From NCBI GenBank assembly GCA_035628505.1, contig DASPJR010000049.1:1-37906 (forward strand): 37,906 bases of DNA. Reading direction: 5' to 3'. Positions 8,124-16,613 of the stretch are shown here, one piece after another. The notes under the pieces were generated by a model. That model made no database searches. It had not been told where the DNA came from and saw only the letters and a list, made by a program, of their open reading frames with translations. Position 1 is the stretch's first letter, and each line of letters begins with the position of its first letter. Origin of the DNA: DASPJR01 sp035628505 (GTDB taxonomy: Bacteria; Planctomycetota; SZUA-567; H5-PLA8). The position numbers were made by a program, and so were the translations under genes.

Positions 8124-9356
8124 CTAATCCACCGTTCCGAATGCCCGGTAAAGCGCTGGCAGGTGCGCCTGCGGATTCCGGTAGTACTCATCGGCGCTGA
8201 TGGCAAGCTTAACTGTCTTTTCCGGAGCACAGACCTTGGGCTGGGTCCGTGCGAACTCCTGAACCACCTTGCCCATCGGCTTGACTGACCCATTGGCGCG
8301 CACGAGTCCGAAAAAGCGCTCGTGCCACTGAAAATCGCACGGCGGACGGTCCCACAGCTCGCGCGCGTAATCTGGAAAGCACCAGGCGAAAGCTCCGAGC
8401 GCTCCGGTTTTCTGAAGCCGGCGCAGCACCTGCCGGTAATACTCGGCGCCGTCTTCGTCCGACGCGAACAGCTGCGTGCGCGTGCCCGCCCCGTTCCAGC
8501 GCGGCATTGTGATCTCTTTACTGGGTGCGTCGACTTCCTGCGTACAGAGTCCCATCTCTTCGAAAAGTACCGGACGTCCGGCGAGTGCCGCCGTAAGCGC
8601 GCCCGCGAAGGGAACAAAATCGGGGTCGAGCAGATGCCGCGCAAGCGGATCGTAGATCGAGTACCCGTGCATTACCGAGATATCGGTCTCCTGAGCGATG
8701 TGGTCGATGCGCAAGCCGCAGTCGGTATTCATTGACGCCGTATGTAGCCCGATCAGCACCGGGCGTGATGGATCGATCGCCTTGATCGTACGCACCATCT
8801 CCCCCACCCACCTCTTTCCGGCCTCAGCCGTCGGCGGTCGGCAGAAGAGATCCGGTTCGTTGCCCAGGCTGTACGCCCACACGGCCGGATGATCTTTGAG
8901 CATCGTCACAACCGTTCGCAGCTGCAGCTTTTCCGCCTCGATAACGAACGGCTCGGTATAGACGTTGTAGACACGGTTGGGTGATCCGCTCTTGCGATTG
9001 AGGCTCACGAGCTGGCGCTCGCCTTCGATGCGCGGCAGCGGACTGACCAGCCAGTCTGGCGCCCAGTTGGGGCCGCTCATGTGCCCGGTAAAAAATGTTG
9101 GCTGCAGTTTTAAGCCCAGCTCGCCGGCGATATCGCAGACGATGCGCAGCGACTTCAGCTTTTCCTGGCTGATGGTATCAGGCTTGGGTTGAAATGATTC
9201 CCAGAGCAGAAAAAAGCGCACGTAGCCGAGGCCAAGCTCTTTGATCATCGCGAACTCGTCGCGCACTTCGCCAGCGTCAAAATTCTCCCACCAGTACATG
9301 GCCTTTGCACGCGGCCAGTAATTGACGCCCAGCAGAAACGGATCGCCGATCGGCAT
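8124..9356 (-). CDS. Clan GH-A glycoside hydrolase (cellulase-like TIM barrel)
   Basis: This 410-aa protein has the signature of a retaining (beta/alpha)8-barrel glycosidase of the GH5/GH2-like clan. The opening FLLGVNYWPR is followed by GLGYVRFFLLWESFQP (barrel strand 2). The acid/base motif AYSLGNEPDLF has its catalytic Glu at about residue 167. The nucleophile candidate lies in RPVLFEEMGL (about residue 267). A C-terminal aromatic segment carries GAFAWCFPDY. These two glutamates fit the double-displacement mechanism of the clan. No signal peptide is visible, so it should act in the cytoplasm, probably on imported oligosaccharides; the exact substrate cannot be read from sequence. The start is well supported by CGGAGAG about 6 bases before the ATG. 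It stands alone between the membrane-protein pair and the secretin promoter region. Confidence 0.8.
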   Translation of the reverse strand: MPIGDPFLLGVNYWPRAKAMYWWENFDAGEVRDEFAMIKELGLGYVRFFLLWESFQPKPDTISQEKLKSLRIVCDIAGELGLKLQPTFFTGHMSGPNWAPDWLVSPLPRIEGERQLVSLNRKSGSPNRVYNVYTEPFVIEAEKLQLRTVVTMLKDHPAVWAYSLGNEPDLFCRPPTAEAGKRWVGEMVRTIKAIDPSRPVLIGLHTASMNTDCGLRIDHIAQETDISVMHGYSIYDPLARHLLDPDFVPFAGALTAALAGRPVLFEEMGLCTQEVDAPSKEITMPRWNGAGTRTQLFASDEDGAEYYRQVLRRLQKTGALGAFAWCFPDYARELWDRPPCDFQWHERFFGLVRANGSVKPMGKVVQEFARTQPKVCAPEKTVKLAISADEYYRNPQAHLPALYRAFGTVD

Positions 9357-9440
9357 GCTTGCTCTCCGAAAGTGTTATGTCGGGAGAGTGTAATCAGAAA
9401 AATTATTTCACGCCAGATCTACGCAAAGAATGAGGATCAA

Positions 9441-10178
9441 TCAGGCGGGTGGTGAGTTCGTGCTTGCGTCAGCGACTGGCGCGAGTTCCTGCTTTAGCAA
9501 CTCACGTGCTTTCTTCCGTGACTTGGATCCGAGGATATGACCTGGAACGCAGCCCGCGACGCCTCCGAGCAGAAGCCACAGCCCGTTCTGGCTCATTGCC
9601 CGAGAGACGATCGGGGTTGCGCCACCCGCCCAAAGGAAAAAGCCGGACAACGCAGCTGCGAAACTCAGGATAGAGAACCATTCGCACAGGACGATCAAGC
9701 TGCGGTGCAGCGGACTGGTAATTCCAAGAATGCAGATTTCCATCAGCGAGTCAGCAAGCGACCACAGCAAAAGCGCCGGTATCGACACACCGATGATGAC
9801 CATGATCTCAGGAATCTGCTGCATGCCGGGAGTCGTCATCAGCACGCCTTCAAGCGCGCCGGTGAGCGCCACAAGAAGGGAGAGCTCCAGAAGCGAACAT
9901 TGCAGGCGCGCAAAGACGAAAAAGCCGCTATACGCAATAGACCCTGCCAGTCCTGCGACAATGATCAGCGTCGTAATGCTGGTGATCTGCCTGACATCAA
10001 AGGGCGCAACACCGTCGATTGCAGCAAGGATCGCATGCACGATAAACGCGAGCAGTCCGCAGGCACCCAGCATCATGAGCGTCGTGCGCACAGCCCGCGG
10101 CAGATCGAAGCTTCTGGAAACATCCGTGAGCCGCCGCTGCGCCTGCCTGTGCTTTTGCCATTGTTCCAGGAGGTTCAT
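9441..10178 (-). CDS. Multi-pass membrane protein of unknown function
   Basis: From the ATG at 10178 (AGGAGG seven bases upstream) the protein is 245 aa. A basic N-terminal tail (EQWQKHRQAQRRL) precedes about six hydrophobic segments, including TLMMLGACGLLAFIVHAIL, ITTLIIVAGLAGSIAY, ELSLLVALTGALEGVLM, IMVIIGVSIPALLLWSL, WFSILSFAAALSGFFLW and GLWLLLGGVAGCVPGHIL. The tail is basic, then Ala/Pro-rich. The family is not recognised. Its ATG overlaps the upstream gene's TGA (ATGA), so the two proteins are probably made together by translational coupling and may act as a complex. Confidence 0.7.
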   Translation of the reverse strand: MNLLEQWQKHRQAQRRLTDVSRSFDLPRAVRTTLMMLGACGLLAFIVHAILAAIDGVAPFDVRQITSITTLIIVAGLAGSIAYSGFFVFARLQCSLLELSLLVALTGALEGVLMTTPGMQQIPEIMVIIGVSIPALLLWSLADSLMEICILGITSPLHRSLIVLCEWFSILSFAAALSGFFLWAGGATPIVSRAMSQNGLWLLLGGVAGCVPGHILGSKSRKKARELLKQELAPVADASTNSPPA

Positions 10179-11515
10179 TTTCTGGCCTCCTGGCGAGCCG
10201 AATTCCATAAGGGCGGGAGCACAAACTGGCAGCCCATATCGGAGTGCATTTCTACCCGGCCCGGCCCGTTAATGCGCAGCACCTCGCGCTCGCCGTAGCG
10301 GCGCTGAAATTCCACAGGATCAAACGGATCGCAGCCTAGATTGATTCCCTCAGCATCCGTTTTGAGCGACAATTCGACATCGCGGAATACCGCACGCGGA
10401 ACAGCAGGAAGAAACTCGGGCACGAGTTCCTTGAGTGAGAGCGGATCGCGGCCATGCTTCAATCGGAACTTTAATACGGCCATTCCCGCCTCAGTCACCC
10501 GGAAGCTTTCCTCGTCATCAAAATAGGCGTTGATAGCCAGATGCCGTTTGTCACAGAAAGGCATGGGCGCGGTGGCATGTTTACGAACGTATTCATACCA
10601 GCGCAGCGTTTTATCGCCGTCGTCCAGCCCTTTTGTGAGCGCATCGAGAATGGCGTGAAAACTCTTGCGCTCGCCGGCGTACCACATCATTCGCACGCTG
10701 CCAGGCGTTGGCGCATAGGCACCAATCCAGCCGTATCGAGATGGCGTGAGATTTCCACTGGCGATCCCGTCCAGCGCGTACACGACGTCGCTGCGAAAGG
10801 CTTTCAATTTTCGCAACGCTCGAGAACGCGCGTCGCGCTCAGATCCCAGTGCCTGCCGATAGTGTTCCAGGTCAGCCGTGCTCTGCGGGGTGTCCCAGAA
10901 GAGAATGGCATTAGCAATCTGATCAATGTTAGCGCTGGTGCAGGCAAAATCGGAATTAAGACGATCGATCAGTTTATAAGCGCTCTTCAACGCCTGCGCG
11001 GCTTTTTCGTGTTCCCCCTTGTGAGCACAGCAGCGCGCGTAAACCTGAAGCAGATTCAACAAAGCAAACTCGTCAATCGGGCGCTGCTTTGGCGTTTTCT
11101 CGCCCCATTCGCATGCGCTCTTTTCTGACGCTGTGAGCAGATGCGCGAGGGTTTCTCCGTTGCTCTCAATGAAACGCCTGACTTGCGGCAGTGCATAATA
11201 ATCACCGATGCGGCACAGTTCGATCGGCCGTCTTTCCTGTTGCGCCGAGAGTACGGCATCGGCGCTTCGGTAATCAATGGCGGCATTGTTCTCGTCGGCA
11301 AGAACGGGGTGTTCGGACTCGTATTGCTGTTTGCTCTGCTTGAAATTCTCGTGCGGATCGGATCGGCCGCCCGAAACACACAGAAGCATGATGAAAACGA
11401 TGACGGGCATGAACGGCGGCAGCATGATGAGCAGCAACGGCCATTCGTTACGCACAACATAGGCCGCCACAGCGCGCCGCAGGGCTTCTTTTTTGGCAGA
11501 GTCCTCGGATTGCAT
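10175..11515 (-). CDS. Membrane-anchored protein of unknown function with helical-repeat-like body
   Basis: This 446-aa protein has a single N-terminal membrane segment (WPLLLIMLPPFMPVIVFIMLL) after a charged start. A soluble, probably periplasmic, body follows with several Cys residues and a helical-repeat-like stretch (ALLNLLQVYARCCAHKGEHEKAAQALKSA). The C-terminal part, FRLKHGRDPLSLKELVPEFL followed by a PFDP box, matches a pattern I know from uncharacterised PVC-group proteins ('G..P.sL.eLvP.yL...P.DPF'); that recollection is not a database result. Function is unknown. It overlaps the following membrane-protein gene by ATGA. Start: ATG at 11515, weak ribosome site; the sulfatase gene lies divergently 128 bases away. 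Confidence 0.65.
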   Translation of the reverse strand: MQSEDSAKKEALRRAVAAYVVRNEWPLLLIMLPPFMPVIVFIMLLCVSGGRSDPHENFKQSKQQYESEHPVLADENNAAIDYRSADAVLSAQQERRPIELCRIGDYYALPQVRRFIESNGETLAHLLTASEKSACEWGEKTPKQRPIDEFALLNLLQVYARCCAHKGEHEKAAQALKSAYKLIDRLNSDFACTSANIDQIANAILFWDTPQSTADLEHYRQALGSERDARSRALRKLKAFRSDVVYALDGIASGNLTPSRYGWIGAYAPTPGSVRMMWYAGERKSFHAILDALTKGLDDGDKTLRWYEYVRKHATAPMPFCDKRHLAINAYFDDEESFRVTEAGMAVLKFRLKHGRDPLSLKELVPEFLPAVPRAVFRDVELSLKTDAEGINLGCDPFDPVEFQRRYGEREVLRINGPGRVEMHSDMGCQFVLPPLWNSARQEARK

Positions 11516-11642
11516 ACGGCTTTATCTTACCACGCTTAATGATGAGCCCGCCACCGCGTGAGCGCACATTATTTGGTGTCCGAACAGCCATTTTCCGCTC
11601 GCTGCTGTATACAGTTGAACGAGCATGGCTGGAGAATTATGG

Positions 11643-13034
11643 ATGCGACAACTTTTAGCAATTGTTGTGACCGCGCTTCTGCTTGCGCCTGTGCAGGCCG
11701 GCGAGCGGCAGAACGTTATTTTTATCCTTATCGACGATTTGGGCTGGAGTGATCTAAGCTGCACCGGCAGCGATTTTTACAAGACCCCGAACATTGACCG
11801 CCTGGCTGCAGGCGGGATGAAGTTCACCAATGCCTATTCGGCCTGCACGGTCTGCTCGCCGACGCGCGCGTCGTTTCTAACCGGAAAATATCCAGCCCGC
11901 CTGCGCATCACGGACTGGATTCCCGGCCACAACCGGCCGAAGGCGAGGCTCAAGGTTCCAGAGTGGACGCAGGCGCTGCCAAACGATGAGATAACCGTGG
12001 CCGAAGTTCTGAAAGCAAGCGGCTACGCCACCGGGCACATCGGCAAATGGCATCTGGGAAAAGACAACGGGCCGGAACTTCACGGGTTTGATTTTACACT
12101 CGCCGGAACGCACATGGGCCAGCCGCCGAGTTTCTTTTCACCTTACAAACTTCCGACGCTGAGCAACGGCCCGGATGGCGAGTACCTCACGGACCGTGAA
12201 GGCGACGAGGCTTGCCGTTTTATTGAAGCCCACCGCGACAAGCCTTTTTTTCTGTACCTGCCGCATCACTGCGTTCACACGCCAATCCAGGCAAAGAAGC
12301 CGCTGATTGAACAGTACAAGGCCGTAAGCAAGCCCGGCGCGCGGCATTCAAATGCGACTTATGCGGCGATGATTCATAGCCTCGATGAAAGCATCGGGAA
12401 GATTCTCGCGAAGCTCGAAGAATTGAAGATTGCCGAGCGCACCACGATCATTTTTACCTCTGACAACGGCGGCCTGATGGGCGTCACCAGCAATGCGCCG
12501 CTGCGTGTGGGCAAGGGTTCGGCCTACGAAGGCGGCGTGCGCGTGCCGCTGATCGTGAAGTCGCCGGGCATTACCCCCGCGGGCTCTGTTTGCGAGCAGG
12601 TCGTGATCACGCCCGATTTCTTTCCAACGGCAATCGAACTGTCTGGCGCGAGAGTCGATGCGAAGCTGGCGCCGGTGCTGGACGGAACCAGCCTGTTGCC
12701 CGCGATGCGCGATCCAAAGCAGGGGCTCAACCGCGACGCCGTTTACTGGCATTATCCTCACTACCATCCTGGCGGAGCCACGCCTTATTCGGCACTGCGC
12801 GCGGGTAATTGGAAGCTCATTGAGTTTTTCGAAGACAATCACATAGAGCTCTATGATCTGGGCAATGATGTTTCGGAGTCAAAGAATCTTGCGGACACGA
12901 TGCCGGAGAAAGCTGCGGAACTTCGCAAGCAGCTTCACGCCTGGCGCGAGCGCGTCCAGGCGCAGCTGCCCTCGCCAAATCCGGACTATGACCCGCACGA
13001 AGCGCAGGGATCCAGAAAAGCGAAAAAGCAGTAG
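11643..13034 (+). CDS. Secreted Cys-type sulfatase (arylsulfatase family S1)
   Basis: This type I sulfatase hydrolyses sulfate esters, probably on polysaccharides or glycans outside the cytoplasm. A signal peptide MRQLLAIVVTALLLAPVQAG is followed at once by the sulfatase core NVIFILIDDLGWSDL, whose two Asp residues bind calcium. The formylglycine motif CSPTR (Cys71 from this start, followed by ASFLTGKYP) is intact, as are GYATGHIGKWHLG, the HxP segment HHCVHTP, FTSDNGG and PLIVKSPG. It ends in a basic tail. Length (463 aa) is normal. The ATG at 11643 is preferred over the one at 11625 because GGAG lies 8 bases before it and it puts the signal peptide at the N-terminus. The Cys must be oxidised by a formylglycine-generating enzyme or anSME; no convincing one is in the window. 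Confidence 0.93.
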   Translation: MRQLLAIVVTALLLAPVQAGERQNVIFILIDDLGWSDLSCTGSDFYKTPNIDRLAAGGMKFTNAYSACTVCSPTRASFLTGKYPARLRITDWIPGHNRPKARLKVPEWTQALPNDEITVAEVLKASGYATGHIGKWHLGKDNGPELHGFDFTLAGTHMGQPPSFFSPYKLPTLSNGPDGEYLTDREGDEACRFIEAHRDKPFFLYLPHHCVHTPIQAKKPLIEQYKAVSKPGARHSNATYAAMIHSLDESIGKILAKLEELKIAERTTIIFTSDNGGLMGVTSNAPLRVGKGSAYEGGVRVPLIVKSPGITPAGSVCEQVVITPDFFPTAIELSGARVDAKLAPVLDGTSLLPAMRDPKQGLNRDAVYWHYPHYHPGGATPYSALRAGNWKLIEFFEDNHIELYDLGNDVSESKNLADTMPEKAAELRKQLHAWRERVQAQLPSPNPDYDPHEAQGSRKAKKQ

Positions 13035-13126
13035 ACCACTCCAACCTGTATTTATCGAAAATGGGTCGGTCGGCACGGGATTTCCGTAGCCTTGTTGTGC
13101 CGTGGCAGTGATAGAAGGAGCTGGTT

Positions 13127-13474
13127 GTGATCGAAAGAACGATGCTCGAAGAAATGTTCGAGAACATGCGTACGAAGTCCAAGTGGAACGTCGACGGTGA
13201 GCTGCTCTGGGGCTACTTTTTCACAGACAAGAGCCGCAAGAAGCTGCATCGCGCAGCCGAAGCGCTGGAAAAAATGGGTTACGAGACAGTCGGTGTCTTC
13301 CAGGACGAAAGCAAGACGTTTTACTGGCTGCATGTAGAACGCGTTGAGAAACACGACGTCAATTCGCTGGAGAAGCGGAACGCGGAACTTGAGAAGTTTG
13401 CCGCGGAGGCCGGACTGGAATCGTATGACGGCATGGACGCGTGCGAAGTGCCTCAAGACGTGGAAGACGCCTGA
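13127..13474 (+). CDS. RraB-like protein (ribonuclease E inhibitor RraB domain)
   Basis: This small acidic protein of 115 aa resembles the RraB family, which in E. coli binds RNase E and changes its activity. The family pattern is seen in GYFFTDKSRKKLHRAAEALEKMGYETVG followed by KTFYWLHVERVE, with a charged helical tail rich in Glu and Asp. It starts with GTG at 13127, supported by AAGGAG about 6 bases upstream; the next in-frame ATG at 13142 has no such site. The gene stands alone after the sulfatase and converges with the Uma2 gene, the two stops being only 3 bases apart. Acting on RNase E itself is inference: many RraB-domain proteins outside gammaproteobacteria are untested. Confidence 0.75.
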   Translation: MIERTMLEEMFENMRTKSKWNVDGELLWGYFFTDKSRKKLHRAAEALEKMGYETVGVFQDESKTFYWLHVERVEKHDVNSLEKRNAELEKFAAEAGLESYDGMDACEVPQDVEDA

Positions 13475-13477
13475 GGA

Positions 13478-14038
13478 TTACTCAAAGATCTGATCGATAC
13501 TCAGCTGAAATCCTGGCATTGCCGATCCGGCGTGGACGATCTGGCCGCGCTTGAATGTTTCAGGCACCAGAGGGTTTTCTTTAACATAGACGTGCACGGT
13601 TTCAGCCAACACATCGACGTCCCACACCGCAAGCGTGCCTGCCTCAAAATAATCGGCGCGCTTGGCCGCCATGGCTTCAGCCGCGCCGGCCTCGTAATCG
13701 CATTCGCTGCGCACTTCCACAGCCAACGTTGGCGGACCTTCAATGAAACGCATTTCGTTTGCAGGAAATGGCCCGCGGTAGTACGAGGCATCCGCGCAGA
13801 ACGACTGCCGCCCGCTTGAAAGCAGCGGCACCGCAAAGCCCATCATGTCCGTGTACGCTTCGCCCTGTTGCGACGCTTTTGCGTAAGCGCGAAGATGCAC
13901 ATAAACGTTGCCGGCAATGTTATTGGGTCGTCGTCCTGTCACCATCTGGCGCACGATCCTTCCGTCGATAAGTTCAGCCTTACCCGGCTCACGATACAGG
14001 TCTTCGAGTGTCGCTGGAGCGTTGCGCATCTGGATCAT
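13478..14038 (-). CDS. Uma2-family putative restriction-endonuclease-fold protein
   Basis: This is a 186-aa member of the Uma2 (DUF820) family, which has a PD-(D/E)XK nuclease-like fold and is typically multi-copy in cyanobacteria and planctomycetes. The family landmarks are AELIDGRIV (Glu22), an Asp at 83 in the position of the usual PD (here CADASYYRG), LAVEVRSECD with Glu108, Lys126 and the downstream AVWDVD strand. Together D83, E108 and K126 could form the metal site. The cellular role of the family is unsettled. ATG at 14038 is preferred because AGAGGTG lies about 5 bases upstream. It is 65 bases downstream of the GGDEF-EAL gene on the same strand and could be co-transcribed with it. 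Confidence 0.85.
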   Translation of the reverse strand: MIQMRNAPATLEDLYREPGKAELIDGRIVRQMVTGRRPNNIAGNVYVHLRAYAKASQQGEAYTDMMGFAVPLLSSGRQSFCADASYYRGPFPANEMRFIEGPPTLAVEVRSECDYEAGAAEAMAAKRADYFEAGTLAVWDVDVLAETVHVYVKENPLVPETFKRGQIVHAGSAMPGFQLSIDQIFE

Positions 14039-14103
14039 ACAGCACCTCTTTCAAGTGCCTTGAATCATATCATATTTGTGAAGCTGCGGCAATCTGGCGC
14101 TCT

Positions 14104-16356
14104 TCACGCACCCAGTTTCAGATTTTTCTTCAGGAAGGCCAGAGCATCCTGACCGGAGACTGGCTTGGAGAATAGATAACCCTGCCCCAGCTGGCAGCGC
14201 ATAGCCTTCAGCGAACGCTGCTGCTCCTCGGTCTCAATGCCTTCAGCGACCATTTTCAAACCGAGCCGTTCGGCCAGTAGGGCCATGGTGCGGACGATCT
14301 GCATGTTGCGTGAGTCGGTCTGCATGTCTTCAATAAACGAGCGGTCGATCTTCAGGACATCCAGCGGCAGGCGGTGCAGGTAGCTCAGGGAGGAATAGCC
14401 CGTGCCGAAGTCGTCCACCATCAGCCCGATATTCATTTCTTTGAACTTCGACAACGTTGCGAGCGCGAGCTCGGGATTTTTCATCAACGAGCCTTCCGTG
14501 ATCTCGAGATGAATGCGCCGGGGATCGACGTCGCTTTTGCGGATGATCTCCGCCACGCGGGATGCGAGATCCTCCTGAGCAAAGGTTCGGCCGGAGAGAT
14601 TGATGCTGACGTAGAGCGGCAGATCCTGACCCGCAGAACGCTCCCACTCCTTGAACTGCCGGCAGGCCGTCTCCAGCACCCAGTATGTGATTGGCGTGAT
14701 CAGATCGGTGTCTTCGGCCAGCGGAATGAACTGCATCGGCGAGACCAGTCCGCGCGCGGGATGGTTCCAGCGGACCAGGGCCTCAAACCCGATAACCGAA
14801 CTGTTCTCCAGCGAGAGAATGGGCTGATAATTGAGGAGAAACTGGGAGCAGTCCTGAACGGCGTTGCGCAGTTCGTTCTCCAGGTCCAGCAGCGTCAGCA
14901 CTTTCATATGCATGCCGCTGTTGAACGCCTCGTGCCGTCCTCGGCCGGCTGCCTTCGCCTGGTAGAGCGCCGTGTCAGCATCACGCAGCACGTCATCGGC
15001 GCGTTCATATCGTGAACGGCCCAGAACGACACCAATACTTGTGGTGACAAACATTTGGCGGCCATCGATCATCAGCGGCGCCTTGAACTCATCGTGGATG
15101 CGCTGCGCGACTAAGTTGGCGCCCTCGAGCCCGTTCACTTCTTCAAGCAGCACCACGAATTCATCGCCGCCGAGCCGGCCGACGGTATCCGTGCTGCGCT
15201 GAATGGCCTTGACGCGGCGGGAGAATTCAATCAGCAGATGATCGCCGAAACTGTGACCGAGGCTGTCGTTCACGAGCTTGAACTTGTCGATGTCCAGCAG
15301 CAGGACCGCGAACTGATAGGTGGTGCTGCGCTGTGAACGGGCGATGGCCTGCTTGAGACGGTCCACGAAAAGCGCGCGATTGGGCAGTCCGGTGAGTGCG
15401 TCGTGCATCGCGTCGTGCCGCAGGTGCAGTTCCATCAGCTTGCGCGGAGTAATATCGCTCTGCGAGCCGGCGATGCGGCAGGGAACGCCCTCGTCGTCGC
15501 GTACGGCCATGCCGCGGGTGAGAACCCAGCGCATCGTTCCATTCTTGTGTTGAATACGGTACTCGCAGTAAAACTGCTGCTTGTGGCCGTCGAGGTGAGC
15601 AGAAAGCTCCTTGTTGACGTGATCGACATCCTGTGGATGAACTTTGCCGAACCAGTGGTCGGGCGAATCCCACTGCGTGTCTTCGCTGTAGCCGAGCATG
15701 TCTTTCCAGCGCGGTGAGTAATAGACTTTGCCGGTACGAAGATCCCAGTCCCAGAGTCCGTCATTCGAGCCTTCAGCTGCGAGCGCAAAGCGGGCCTGGC
15801 TTTCTTTCAGCGCTGCTTCGGTGCGCTTGTGATCGGCGATCTCCTTCTGCAGTTCAGCCGTGCGTTCCTCGACACGCTTTTCAAGTTCATTGCGTGCCTT
15901 GCGCAGAGCAGCGACGGCGCTCTTGTATTTAAGTAGAGATTTGATCCGGGCCAGCAGAAGCATTTTGTCGTGCGGCTTGCGGAAAATATCCGTGGTGCCG
16001 CAATCCAGCGCCCTGGCGTGCGCCTGCGCATTCGAACTATCCAGCATCAATACAATCGCTGTATCCTGAAATTCCGTCGCTTCCTTCATTCTGCGGCAGA
16101 GTTCAAAGCCCGAGTTGTGCGGCAAAGCGCAGTCAATGATAATCATGTCCGGCCTGCTTTCGACAGCCGTAGCCCACGCCTCTTCTGCATTCTGCGAAGT
16201 ATCTACGGCATGTGCGTCGGCCAGCATTCGGCCAAGCGTCGCCAGCTCGAACATGTCATGGGAAACAAGAAGGACGCGGCTGGGCCGGACGAACATTCCG
16301 GTCGAAAAGACTTCAGCTTTAAGCACGTCGCCTTCGTTGCCGTCAATGACTTTCAT
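14104..16356 (-). CDS. REC-PAS-GGDEF-EAL cyclic di-GMP signalling protein
   Basis: This 750-aa cytoplasmic protein can in principle make and break c-di-GMP. Domains in order: a receiver domain (about 25-141; phospho-acceptor Asp75 in MIIIDCALP, Lys128 in FRKPHDK); a coiled coil with the ERTAELQKEI signature; a PAS/PAC sensor (about 191-310); a GGDEF domain with intact RLGGDEF (396-400) and an I-site RSTD five residues before it; an EAL domain with GFEALVRW, SINLSG, LEITEGSL, DDFGTGYSSL, LKIDRSF and EGIE. All known catalytic motifs look intact in both output domains. The receiver domain means a histidine kinase should control it, but none is adjacent. The ATG at 16356 is preferred over an in-frame TTG just before it. 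Confidence 0.93.
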   Translation of the reverse strand: MKVIDGNEGDVLKAEVFSTGMFVRPSRVLLVSHDMFELATLGRMLADAHAVDTSQNAEEAWATAVESRPDMIIIDCALPHNSGFELCRRMKEATEFQDTAIVLMLDSSNAQAHARALDCGTTDIFRKPHDKMLLLARIKSLLKYKSAVAALRKARNELEKRVEERTAELQKEIADHKRTEAALKESQARFALAAEGSNDGLWDWDLRTGKVYYSPRWKDMLGYSEDTQWDSPDHWFGKVHPQDVDHVNKELSAHLDGHKQQFYCEYRIQHKNGTMRWVLTRGMAVRDDEGVPCRIAGSQSDITPRKLMELHLRHDAMHDALTGLPNRALFVDRLKQAIARSQRSTTYQFAVLLLDIDKFKLVNDSLGHSFGDHLLIEFSRRVKAIQRSTDTVGRLGGDEFVVLLEEVNGLEGANLVAQRIHDEFKAPLMIDGRQMFVTTSIGVVLGRSRYERADDVLRDADTALYQAKAAGRGRHEAFNSGMHMKVLTLLDLENELRNAVQDCSQFLLNYQPILSLENSSVIGFEALVRWNHPARGLVSPMQFIPLAEDTDLITPITYWVLETACRQFKEWERSAGQDLPLYVSINLSGRTFAQEDLASRVAEIIRKSDVDPRRIHLEITEGSLMKNPELALATLSKFKEMNIGLMVDDFGTGYSSLSYLHRLPLDVLKIDRSFIEDMQTDSRNMQIVRTMALLAERLGLKMVAEGIETEEQQRSLKAMRCQLGQGYLFSKPVSGQDALAFLKKNLKLGA

Positions 16357-16613
16357 CAACCACGCCCCAGGTGCACGTTGTGAGTAGAAAGAACTTACAC
16401 GTATTTCTGGTTCTCGTCCAGTCTATTCCTAACAATGTGCAGAAGCAAAGAAATCAGATTGTAAGACTCGTAACAGCGCTGAGTCCGCTACGACTTTTCC
16501 GCGTTGCTCCTTACCTTGCCAAATTGCAACCTCGGTGAGAGAACGCGGCCCGCCACTCTTGCTTGTAGTACCATGTGCCCACACGTAATATGCCTTTACG
16601 GGGGGAGGCGGAC
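16357..16613. other. Divergent spacer between the GGDEF-EAL and TIR-SUMF1 genes
   Basis: These 257 bases hold the promoters of two divergent genes. I see no convincing -35/-10 pair, hairpin or repeat. The last bases contain the GGAGG (16604-16608) that decides the TIR-SUMF1 start. Confidence 0.4.
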
